From positions 2,542,001 through 2,606,000 of the forward strand of contig NZ_OCSR01000002.1 of NCBI RefSeq assembly GCF_900230185.1: a stretch of 64,000 nt of DNA, read 5' to 3'. Position numbers and translations under genes: made by a program. The DNA comes from Burkholderia sp. OK233. GTDB lineage: Bacteria > Pseudomonadota > Gammaproteobacteria > Burkholderiales > Burkholderiaceae. The notes under the pieces were generated by a model, which did no database searches, was not told the DNA's origin, and was given only the letters and a program-made list of their open reading frames with translations. This document shows positions 18,190 through 25,920 of the stretch, in pieces; the first letter of the stretch is position 1; every line of letters starts with the position of its first letter.

Positions 18190-18633
18190 ATGTACAAGAT
18201 CATCGCGCTCGCGGCGCTCGTGGCACTTGCGACATTGGCGTCACTGGCCTCGCCGAATCTCGCCACGGCTGGCACGACGCCGTCGCCGGCCGGCGCGCAC
18301 GCCTATATCGGCTATCCGAACGATGGCCAGGTGGTGCAGGCCAACAAACCGTTTCGGGTGTGGTTCGGCTTGCGCTATATGGGTGTGGCGCCGAAAGGCG
18401 TCAAATATCCGAACACCGGGCACCACCACCTGCTGATCGACACCGACCTGCCACCGATGGACCAGGAAATTCCATCGGACCGCAATCATCTGCATTTCGG
18501 CGCGGGCGAAACGGAAACGATGATTCAACTGCCGCCCGGCAAGCATACGTTGCAACTGCTGATGGGCGACGACATGCACATACCGCACAACCCGCCGGTG
18601 TATTCGAAGAAGATCACCGTGATTGCGCGCTGA
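18190..18633 (+). CDS. Secreted DUF4399 protein, copy 2
   Basis: A 147-residue protein with a clean signal peptide (MYKIIALAALVALATLASLA, cleavage after NLATAG). The mature part matches copy 1 almost along its whole length: NTGHHHLLIDTDLPPMDQE, PSDRNHLHFGAGETETMIQL, PGKHTLQLLMGDDMHIPH and the C-terminal PPVYSKKIT. It lacks the copy 1 cysteine. GGACGGAGAG lies before the ATG. The two copies form a tandem duplication and are probably one transcript, ending before the promoter of peptide 3. Periplasmic; role in the peptide system is inferred only from position. Confidence 0.85.
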   Translation: MYKIIALAALVALATLASLASPNLATAGTTPSPAGAHAYIGYPNDGQVVQANKPFRVWFGLRYMGVAPKGVKYPNTGHHHLLIDTDLPPMDQEIPSDRNHLHFGAGETETMIQLPPGKHTLQLLMGDDMHIPHNPPVYSKKITVIAR

Positions 18634-18660
18634 CACGGCGCTCCGCTTCAGTGTCACGTT

Positions 18661-18693
18661 ACAGCCAACACAGTTGCAGGCGTTGTTGGCTGT
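18661..18693. promoter_or_regulatory. Candidate enhancer palindrome for sigma-54 activator
   Basis: A perfect 10-base inverted repeat, ACAGCCAACA-N13-TGTTGGCTGT, centred about 160 bases upstream of the expected peptide 3 transcription start. The core CCAACA-N13-TGTTGG equals the one at 12802-12826. Confidence 0.65.
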
Positions 18694-18811
18694 GATCCAC
18701 CAGCGTCAACCGGCCGCATCGTCGCAGTCGCGCCGCCACTAGCGGCATACCATCCCCGAAACCCTTTATATACGGCCGTTCGAAAGATTTCTTAGGATCG
18801 GAAAGCAAAAC

Positions 18812-18826
18812 TGGCACAGCCCATGC
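18812..18826 (+). promoter_or_regulatory. Predicted sigma-54 promoter for peptide 3
   Basis: TGGCACAGCCCATGC: GG (18813), ten bases, GC (18825). Identical to the peptide 2 promoter. The leader region that follows (GTGACACTCGAGCAGACAAG) is also shared between both genes. Confidence 0.85.
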
Positions 18827-18902
18827 GTTAGTGACACTCGAGCAGACAAGATGCGCGAATCCAACCGCAAGGCTGTGCTGTTTCCCTTCCAGGAGATTTA
18901 CC

Positions 18903-19187
18903 ATGAACACGCTGATGATCAAAGACCTGTCCATCACCGCTCAACTCGACAGCAAGGCCATGAGCGCCGTGCGTGGCGGCTTCGGCTACGGCTATCCCCC
19001 GTCGTGGTTTTTCAACTACTCGCCCGTGTATGCACCGAACAACAGCAGGACTGTCAGCGCCACGCAGTTGATCAGCAACGAAATGAACATTCAGAGCACC
19101 AACGGCAACAACGCAGCGTTCGTCACCGGCACCACCACCACGATCGACCCGCATGTGAGCTCGAGCAACAACATCAACGTGTATTGA
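18903..19187 (+). CDS. Double-glycine leader peptide 3 (94 aa)
   Basis: The leader MNTLMIKDLSITAQLDSK-AMSAVRGG (26 residues) differs from peptide 2 at two positions. The 68-residue core starts with FGYGYPPSWFFNYSPVYAP, continues NNSRTVSATQLISNE and MNIQSTNGNNAAFV, and ends SSNNINVY. It has no Cys or Lys after the leader and is rich in Asn, Ser, Thr and aromatic residues. AGGAG lies eight bases before the ATG. It has its own sigma-54 promoter and upstream palindrome. It is followed by the OMF gene of the export machine. Predicted to be cut after Gly26 and exported. The Q/N-G-N-x-A pattern recalls curli-type amyloid repeats, but this is only composition. Confidence 0.85.
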   Translation: MNTLMIKDLSITAQLDSKAMSAVRGGFGYGYPPSWFFNYSPVYAPNNSRTVSATQLISNEMNIQSTNGNNAAFVTGTTTTIDPHVSSSNNINVY

Positions 19188-19423
19188 ACGGCGCAAGCCG
19201 CCGCGGAGGCTCTCAGGCCGCCGCGGGACGCGCAAGCTCGGGCAACCCCGGCGCGTCAAAAAGAACTCGCATCCAATCGTTCTTTCCACACGACCCCAGC
19301 GTCACCGCCCGATCCCCGCGCCGACCTTCTTGCACCGCTTCGATGGTGAAGCCGGGCAGGACATGCTTTACTTAAACAGCGCGTTCTCCTCGTGCAACGT
19401 AGCCGGCGTCATCGGAGAAAATC

Positions 19424-20929
19424 GTGTCAACGTCGCTTGATTCAATGGTTCGTCAGCGCGTTTTCAACGCCACTGCACGGTGCTGTCCTGGCCGCCGGCC
19501 GGCGCGTGCGAGCCGCATGGCCGCGGCGCTGCGCGGACTCTGCGCTGCAACGATCTGCGCACTGTCGCTGAGTGCGTGTATCGATGTCAGCATGCCCGAC
19601 TACAAGCGGCCGGATACGCCCGCCAAGGCGTCGTGGTCGGATCAGAAAGGCTCGCCGGTATCGGCCGCCGCGACCATCGAGCCGGAGTGGTGGAAAGGCT
19701 TCCACGATCCGTATCTGGACACGCTGATCGCGAAAGCGATCGCAAGCAACTTCGATATCAAAGTGCTGGCCGCGCGTATCGACGTGGCCGGCACGCAGAT
19801 CGGCGAGGCCAAAGCCGGCGCGTTGCCGACCATGGATCTCGGCGGCGGCGCCGATTTCGAAAAGACTACGCGCCAGACGTTTTCGAAGCAGTACAACGTC
19901 GCGGCGCAAGTGAGCTGGGACATCGATATCTGGGGCAAAGTGGAGAAGGGCGTGCAGGCGCAAAAGGCCGAGTTCCACGCCAGCGAAGCGGATTGGCGCG
20001 CCGGTTATCTGGAACTGGTGGCGAACGTCTCGAGCACCTACTTCCAGATCCTGCAATTCGACGACCAGATCGAGCAGCAGCAACAAACGCTGGTCACGAA
20101 CCGGCAGATTCTCACCATCTATGACGGCCAACGCCGGAACGGCCTCGTGCCGCAGACTCAGGTATTGCGTCAGCAGGCCGAGATCAACCGTCTAACCAAT
20201 CAGTTGCTCGAACTGCGCCGCTCGCGCGCTGTCGCGAACAACGCGTTGTGCACGCTGCTCGGCGTGCCTGCGGGCGAGTTTCAGTTGCCCAAAGGGCATT
20301 TGCAGCAACGTGTGCAACTGCCCGTGGTGCCGGATGGCTTGCCCGCGCAACTCCTTGCACGACGCCCCGACGTGGTGGCCGCCGAGTTCAGAGTGCTGGA
20401 AGCCTACGACCTGGTCGGCCAGGCCAAGCTCGCGCAATTGCCCACTATCAACCTCACCGGCCACGGCGGCACCGCGAGTTTCGCGCTGACCGATTTGCTG
20501 AAGTCGTTCACCTACGGATTCATGCCCAGCATCAACATTCCGCTGCTCGACCCCGGCGTGCGGGCACATGTGAAGGTCACAAAAGCACAATCGACGGTCG
20601 CGGAACAACAGTACCGCGTGGCCGTCATGGGCGCGTTCGAGGAAGTGGAGAACGCGCTGGTCAATCTGAATTCGCACAAGGAGCAGCGGGTTGAATTGCA
20701 GCAGGAGGTGTCGCGTTTGCAAATCGTCGCCGAACAGATCCAGTCGCAATTGCGCCTCGGCGTGGTGTCGCAACTGGAAGTTTTCGAAACTGAACGGACC
20801 TTGCTGGAAGCCCAGCAGGAACTGCTCGCCAACCATCAGCTGATTCTGTCCGACACGGTGTTGCTTTATAAGGCGCTGGGCGGCGGTTGGCCGAGCGTGG
20901 ATGTACAAGCGGAAGTAAAGGAACACTGA
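19424..20929 (+). CDS. Outer membrane factor lipoprotein (NodT/TolC-type)
   Basis: A 501-residue protein. A basic leader and hydrophobic segment end in LSLSAC, a lipobox, so Cys becomes the lipidated N-terminus. The rest is the OMF fold of two repeated coiled-coil/beta modules: WWKGFHDPYLDTLIAKA, ARIDVAGTQIGEAKAG, the central QTQVLRQQAEINRL, LLARRPDVVAAEFRVLEA (classical NodT motif) and the C-terminal GVVSQLEVFETERTLLEAQQ. The GTG start has GGAG eight bases upstream; the long n-region before the lipobox is unusual. It provides the outer membrane channel for the adaptor and ABC exporter downstream. Confidence 0.9.
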   Translation: MSTSLDSMVRQRVFNATARCCPGRRPARASRMAAALRGLCAATICALSLSACIDVSMPDYKRPDTPAKASWSDQKGSPVSAAATIEPEWWKGFHDPYLDTLIAKAIASNFDIKVLAARIDVAGTQIGEAKAGALPTMDLGGGADFEKTTRQTFSKQYNVAAQVSWDIDIWGKVEKGVQAQKAEFHASEADWRAGYLELVANVSSTYFQILQFDDQIEQQQQTLVTNRQILTIYDGQRRNGLVPQTQVLRQQAEINRLTNQLLELRRSRAVANNALCTLLGVPAGEFQLPKGHLQQRVQLPVVPDGLPAQLLARRPDVVAAEFRVLEAYDLVGQAKLAQLPTINLTGHGGTASFALTDLLKSFTYGFMPSINIPLLDPGVRAHVKVTKAQSTVAEQQYRVAVMGAFEEVENALVNLNSHKEQRVELQQEVSRLQIVAEQIQSQLRLGVVSQLEVFETERTLLEAQQELLANHQLILSDTVLLYKALGGGWPSVDVQAEVKEH

Positions 20930-21014
20930 GCTAATCCGGGGGCGCTACACGCGGCGTAGCGTAACTCGGCTGCAAATGACGCATGAATGGCCCTTACTAC
21001 CGACGATCTGAAAA

Positions 21015-21042
21015 TTGACACTTTCCATGCGTGACTTAAAAT
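21015..21042 (+). promoter_or_regulatory. Predicted sigma-70 promoter of FHA-HlyD-PPIase-ABC-activator operon
   Basis: TTGACA (21015-21020), 16-base spacer, TAAAAT (21037-21042). It precedes the FHA gene by about 110 bases and suggests that the export machine and activator are made without sigma-54. Confidence 0.6.
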
Positions 21043-21159
21043 TTGTAAGGAGCCCGGTTCTGCCCGGCTCACTAAAACATTCGCAATTCGCCGTAGTTCT
21101 TCTTTCCGTTCCCGTTGCGCTCTCGTCGCAGCGGGTAAACGATTAGTGATCCAGATAAA

Positions 21160-23757
21160 ATGACCGCCGGCGAAGCCCCGATTGCTGAGATGCGCGCGAC
21201 ACTGGACTCCGCGTTCGACGTGGTGCTGTCGCCGGTTGCGTCCGCGCAGCGTCCCGCACTCGACGCGATCCGGATCGTCGACAGCCTGTTCGCGATCGGC
21301 CGCAGCGAACCGCCGTTCACCGACTATCCCGCCGAACGCCTTACTCGCCTGTCGCGCCGCCATGCGCGGATTTTCACGGAGCACGGCGCCGTCTATGTCG
21401 CCGACCTCGGCAGCAAGAACGGCACGACGCTCAACGGTACTGCGGTGCGGCAAGCCCCCGCACGGTTGCGTGCCGGCGACGAACTGTGCTTCGGCGGCGA
21501 GCTCTGCTACCGCGTGAGTATCGAGCCGCGCGCGCGGATCGTCGTCGCGCGTGCGGCGCCCGCACCCGGCCTGCTGCTGGTGCCGCAGCGCGACGATCTC
21601 GACCTTCAGCCGATCGACGTGCAGGCGTTCCCCTTTCTCATCAGCAAGGCGGACGAGGTTTTCTCGCGCTACAAGGATCGCTATCCGCATCAGGTCAACT
21701 ACATCTCGCGGCGTCATGCACACGTCTTTCTGAAGGGCGGTGAGCTCTACCTCGAAGATCTCGGCAGCACCAACGGCACATTCGTCGGCGGAAAGCGGCT
21801 CGACGAAACCGCGGTGCCCCTTGCGGAGGGGGACCTCCTTGCATTTGGCGGCGACCACTTCGTCTACAGGGTGACGCTGCAGAAACCCCCTGAAGTCGAG
21901 CCGACCGTGACCCAGCTATTCCTCAATCACGCTACCGACGAGGCTGCCGATACCGACAAGACCACGTTCGTTGGCGCCGCGCATTCGTTCCTGGATATCT
22001 TTTGCGTGGACCCGGGGCTACAACGCGAAGACGAAGTCAACGAAGCGGCGCAGGCAACATCTGCGCGGGCGAAACGCGACACGCCGACGGGCAGTGCGAA
22101 CGGCACGAACGGTACGAGCAGAGCAAACGGCACGCATGACAGGCAAAGCACAAACGGCGCACGCGGCACGAACGCAGCAAAGAGCCGGCCGCAGCGTTGG
22201 CGTCTGCTCGCGGGAGAGCTCAGCAAGGCCTTTGCGGGTGGCGATCATACGATGTCGCGTCGCGCCGTGTGGTGGAGTGGCGCCGCCTTCGCCATTCTGG
22301 TGGCCATTGCGCTGACACTTTACATGCGCGGCTCATCGGAGCGCGAGTTGCGAAACCTGCTGGCGAGCGGCGATTACACCAGCGCGGTGACGGCCGCAAA
22401 CGGCTATCTGGCGAAGCACCCCGCCGACACGAAAGTCAGCGCATTGGCGAGCGAAGCGCTACTGAAGGCGAAACTCCCCGGTTGGCTGAATACGCTGCAA
22501 AAGGCGCAGTTCGACCAGGCCGACTCGTTGCTCAAGGAGATGAGAGCGTTGAGTGAGAACAATGCGGACGCCGCTGCTCTGGTCGGCGAATTGCAATGGG
22601 TGGGCGACCTGGAGCGTTTCGTGGCGGGACGCGGCGGGGTGGACGCGCCAATCCGCATGTACGCTGACGAGACGACCATCAGCGGCCTGCTGCAACGCTG
22701 GGACGACGACGCCAGGAGCCATCAGCGCGCACTCGACCGCATCGCCTCGTATGTGCCAATTTTTGCTGAGCCGTACGCGCAGGCGCTGAGCCATCTGCGC
22801 AAACTGGAAAGCGACGACTCGGTCTATCTCGCCGCCATCGACCGCCTGAACGGCACCATTCGTACCGAATTGGCGCGCGACAAACCCGACGCGCTGCCTG
22901 TCGTCCTCGACGATTACGCGCAGCGCTATCCGCGCCTCGCCGGCCTCGATCGCGTGCGGGAAGATTTGCGCCACTACACTGATGTGCTGAACGCAGCGCT
23001 CAGTCGGCAACTGACGCCATTGCTCGCCTTGCTGAAGACGGTGCGTTTCAGCACCCCGCCGTTTCAGGCGCAGTTTCAGCAACTGTCCGCAAGCCGTTTG
23101 CCGTCCGCGGACGTTATCCAGCGTCATGACGCGGCGACCGCTGCCTGGCAGCGTGGCGACACCCAGCAGACGCTGGCGGATTTGCAGGCCATGCCTGCCG
23201 GGCCGTGGTCCGACGTGATCACCGCGGAACTGGGGCACAAGAAAGCGCAGCTGGACCAGTTCGCCGACTTGCAGAAGACGCGCGGCGGCAAGGATTATGA
23301 CGAGCGCCTGCTGTCGTTCTACGCCAGTCTCGATCCGGTGGCAGATGTGTGGTTCGTGCAATCGATCCAGAAAGACGTCGCCGCGCTGCACGACAAAGCG
23401 CTGGCGCGCGCTCAGGACCTGATGCTGCGCGGGCAGAGCCTGTGGAAACAATATCGGGCGAGCGGTCCGATCGGCGGCACGCAGCGACTGGAAGCGGGAA
23501 TTTCGCCCGGCTTTCGCAGCGAGGCGCGTCTGCTTTCCGATGCACAGTCCGCCGCGCAGCAAGGCATGCGCATCTATACGCAACTGAAGGCGGATCATCC
23601 CGCCGACTTCGATCGCCTGCTGACGGATATCCAGGCCGAAGCGGATTTGCAGCGCCGCTCGCTGACCGAGTTGCGCATGGTGCTGGACCCAGGGCTCCTG
23701 AAGGCGAAGCTGGCGTTGATCGGAGGCGAGCAGAGTGAAGCGCGACAATCACCCTAG
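21160..23757 (+). CDS. Membrane protein with two FHA domains
   Basis: An 865-residue protein. FHA domain 1 (about 35-115) has GRS, SRRHARIF and DLGSKNGTTLNG; FHA domain 2 (about 150-236) has ISRRHAHVF and DLGSTNGTFVGG. Both keep the Arg, Ser and Asn residues that bind phosphothreonine. A Gly/Thr/Asn-rich linker leads to one membrane helix (about 370-390, SGAAFAILVAIALTLYM), and about 470 C-terminal residues follow in the periplasm, helical and repeat-like. ATG 21160 is the first start after an in-frame stop; no clear ribosome site. The end overlaps the HlyD gene by 23 bases. It probably reads threonine phosphorylation from the kinase at 13005 and passes it to the exporter. Confidence 0.88.
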   Translation: MTAGEAPIAEMRATLDSAFDVVLSPVASAQRPALDAIRIVDSLFAIGRSEPPFTDYPAERLTRLSRRHARIFTEHGAVYVADLGSKNGTTLNGTAVRQAPARLRAGDELCFGGELCYRVSIEPRARIVVARAAPAPGLLLVPQRDDLDLQPIDVQAFPFLISKADEVFSRYKDRYPHQVNYISRRHAHVFLKGGELYLEDLGSTNGTFVGGKRLDETAVPLAEGDLLAFGGDHFVYRVTLQKPPEVEPTVTQLFLNHATDEAADTDKTTFVGAAHSFLDIFCVDPGLQREDEVNEAAQATSARAKRDTPTGSANGTNGTSRANGTHDRQSTNGARGTNAAKSRPQRWRLLAGELSKAFAGGDHTMSRRAVWWSGAAFAILVAIALTLYMRGSSERELRNLLASGDYTSAVTAANGYLAKHPADTKVSALASEALLKAKLPGWLNTLQKAQFDQADSLLKEMRALSENNADAAALVGELQWVGDLERFVAGRGGVDAPIRMYADETTISGLLQRWDDDARSHQRALDRIASYVPIFAEPYAQALSHLRKLESDDSVYLAAIDRLNGTIRTELARDKPDALPVVLDDYAQRYPRLAGLDRVREDLRHYTDVLNAALSRQLTPLLALLKTVRFSTPPFQAQFQQLSASRLPSADVIQRHDAATAAWQRGDTQQTLADLQAMPAGPWSDVITAELGHKKAQLDQFADLQKTRGGKDYDERLLSFYASLDPVADVWFVQSIQKDVAALHDKALARAQDLMLRGQSLWKQYRASGPIGGTQRLEAGISPGFRSEARLLSDAQSAAQQGMRIYTQLKADHPADFDRLLTDIQAEADLQRRSLTELRMVLDPGLLKAKLALIGGEQSEARQSP

Positions 23758-25108
23758 ACCGTTGTCGGAGGCGCTGGAGGATCACAGCGTCGAAGGCATC
23801 GCGATTCTGACCGCCGAGCCGGTGCGGCTCGCGCGCGCGCTGATCTGGGCGATGGTCGCGCTGGTGGTGGCCGGCTTGCTGTGGTCGTTCGTGGGGCGCG
23901 CGGATGTAATCGTCAGCGCGCAAGGCACGCTCTCGCCGGAATCGGAGGTGCGCCGCATCTATGCGCCGATCGACGGCGAGCTCGCCGATCTGTACATCGC
24001 CGAGGGGCAGCCGGTATCGAAGGGCGACGTGCTGGCCCGGCTGAATGCGCGCGGCGCGATCGAGGCGGCGAGCAACGCACTACAAGCGCAGCTCAAACTC
24101 GAAGACGCCGAGCGTGACTGGAAGCAGTTCCCCGAGAAGAAGGCGCTGATGGCGCGTAAGGCGGCCGCGCTGAAGGCGCAGATGGAAGTGGAAGCCCATC
24201 AGCATGAAAATCGTATCTCCGAAGGCACGAGCAAGCTAGCCGAGGGCCAGAAGGCCGAACTCGACGAAGCGCGCAGCGTGCTCGACAACGCGCGCCGCAC
24301 GCGTGAGGCGGCGCGTCAGGAGCTGGATCGTTACTCGCGGCTGTTCGCGCAGCCGGGCGGCGGCGGCATCGCCGAGTTGCAGGTGGAGCAGAAGCGAACC
24401 GCCGCGATGGAAGCGGATAACGCCTACCGCGTCGCGCAATCGAAACTCGCGGAACTGGATTTCCGCCTGAGCCACGAATACGCGAAGGCCAATGCGCAAC
24501 TCGAAACCAGCGGGCAGCAGACCACCGACCTGCAACTCCAGTACGACTCGGCAGTCCGCGACATCACCGACGCCGAAGACAAACTGCGTCTGCAACTTCA
24601 GACCGCGCGCCTCGTCTCCGAAGCCGCTGCGCGGATCCGTTTTGAGAACATCGACAAAGACAACTTCCTGCTGATCCTCGCACCGGTCTCCGGCGTCATC
24701 ACCGACGTGACCTCCACGCAGCGGGGCGACAAAATCCAGGCGAACGCGCCGCTCGGCGGCATCGCGCCAAAAGATGCGAAGCCCGTGCTGAAGATCGAAA
24801 TCGCCGAACACGATCGTGCTTTTCTGCACGAGGGCCAGCCCGTGAAGCTGAAATTCAACGCCTTCCCGTATCAGCGCTACGGGCTGATCAACGGCACGCT
24901 CGCCTATATTTCGCCGGCCACCAAACCGTCCTTGCAGGACAAGCAGCCGGTGTACGAAGGCCGCGTCACGCTCGACAAGAACTACTACCAGATCGCCGAC
25001 ACCCGCTATCCGCTGCGCTACGGCATGACGGCGAGCGCGGAGATCGTGGTGCGCGAACGACGCCTGATCGATCTGGGGCTCGATCCATTCAGACAGGTGG
25101 CGGGATGA
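23735..25108 (+). CDS. HlyD-family membrane fusion protein (exporter adaptor)
   Basis: A 457-residue protein. A short cytoplasmic N-terminus and one membrane helix (about 31-52, ALIWAMVALVVAGLLWSFV) are followed by VIVSAQGTLSP and VRRIYAPIDGELADLYIAEG, the first half of the biotinyl-lipoyl motif. A long coiled-coil hairpin follows, then the second half (LLILAPVSGVITDV) and the beta-barrel region (LHEGQPVKLKFNAFPYQRYG). The C-terminal PLRYGMTASAEIVVRERRL is typical of type I secretion adaptors. The GTG start lies within the FHA gene, so translation is coupled. It bridges the ABC exporter at 25921 and the OMF. Confidence 0.92.
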   Translation: MKRDNHPRPLSEALEDHSVEGIAILTAEPVRLARALIWAMVALVVAGLLWSFVGRADVIVSAQGTLSPESEVRRIYAPIDGELADLYIAEGQPVSKGDVLARLNARGAIEAASNALQAQLKLEDAERDWKQFPEKKALMARKAAALKAQMEVEAHQHENRISEGTSKLAEGQKAELDEARSVLDNARRTREAARQELDRYSRLFAQPGGGGIAELQVEQKRTAAMEADNAYRVAQSKLAELDFRLSHEYAKANAQLETSGQQTTDLQLQYDSAVRDITDAEDKLRLQLQTARLVSEAAARIRFENIDKDNFLLILAPVSGVITDVTSTQRGDKIQANAPLGGIAPKDAKPVLKIEIAEHDRAFLHEGQPVKLKFNAFPYQRYGLINGTLAYISPATKPSLQDKQPVYEGRVTLDKNYYQIADTRYPLRYGMTASAEIVVRERRLIDLGLDPFRQVAG

Positions 25109-25145
25109 GCGCGCCGATCACACGTCAATTAAAGGAGCGGATGAC

Positions 25146-25898
25146 ATGACCGCGATAGTGCGAATCGATGACGAAGTCGTGGACGTTTCCGAGTTCATTC
25201 GTCTTCTGAAACTGACCGGCCAGTTCGATAGCCTGATCGAGCAGATCGTGCGCGACAAGCTCACGGTGCATGCGGCAAAGAAGCAGGGCATCGCCGTCAC
25301 GGCCGACGATATCCAGCAGCGTGCCGATCAGTTCCGCCGCGTGCGCGGCTTGCATCGCGCGACGGATATGAATCAGTACCTCGATGCGCTCGGCGTGAGT
25401 CTCGACGAGTTCGAGGCCTTCATTACGGACGGGCTGTATCAGGAAAAGATGCTCGACGTGGTCGGCAACGAGGCGGCGATCAAGGATTATTTCGCGCTGA
25501 ATTCGCCGAAGTTCGATGCGATCGAGGTGAGCCATATCGTGCTCGACAGCGAAGGCAAGGCAAAGGAAATGATCTCGTACCTGCACGACGATCCCGACAG
25601 TTTCGCCGACATGGCGCGTGAGCATTCGATCGCGGATACGCGCGAAGCCGGCGGCGTCATCGGCAAAGTGTTGCGCGGATCGTTGAAGCCGGACATCGAG
25701 GCGAAGATTTTCAACGCCGGGGTGGGCGATCTGCTTGGACCGTTTCCGTCAGCGGATCGCTCGTGCTTCGAGATTTTCGCCGTGACCGCGAAATATCCGG
25801 CGGTGCTCGATGCGGATGTCACCTCCGAAGTCAGACGTCTGCTGCGCGAGAGCTGGCTGATAGCGCGCTCGCAGGAACATGTGATCGAAGCACGCTAG
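25146..25898 (+). CDS. Parvulin/SurA-type peptidyl-prolyl isomerase
   Basis: A 250-residue protein without a signal peptide, so cytoplasmic unless exported another way. The N-terminal 110 residues are a SurA-like helical domain (FDSLIEQIVRDKLTVHAAKK, YQEKMLDVVG). The parvulin domain follows: IEVSHIVLDSEGKAKE, DDPDSFADMAREHSIADTRE, AGGVIGKVLRGSLKPD and GPFPSADRSCFEIFAV. AAAGGAG precedes the ATG. The gene sits between adaptor and ABC gene. The same HlyD/SurA-like/C39-ABC grouping is known in cyanobacterial double-glycine peptide clusters. A role in holding precursor peptides for processing is inferred. Confidence 0.88.
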   Translation: MTAIVRIDDEVVDVSEFIRLLKLTGQFDSLIEQIVRDKLTVHAAKKQGIAVTADDIQQRADQFRRVRGLHRATDMNQYLDALGVSLDEFEAFITDGLYQEKMLDVVGNEAAIKDYFALNSPKFDAIEVSHIVLDSEGKAKEMISYLHDDPDSFADMAREHSIADTREAGGVIGKVLRGSLKPDIEAKIFNAGVGDLLGPFPSADRSCFEIFAVTAKYPAVLDADVTSEVRRLLRESWLIARSQEHVIEAR

Positions 25899-25920
25899 CC
25901 GAACCGAGGCCCGCAAGCCC

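Noticed and set aside
11885..19187. Lanthipeptide or other modified-peptide cluster
   Set aside because: No LanM, LanB/C, YcaO, radical SAM or other tailoring enzyme is encoded nearby, and the cores hold almost no Cys.
22459..23748. Minus-strand 429-codon frame opposite the FHA gene
   Set aside because: It is the antisense of the periplasmic part of the FHA protein; composition and lack of start signals mark it as a shadow frame.
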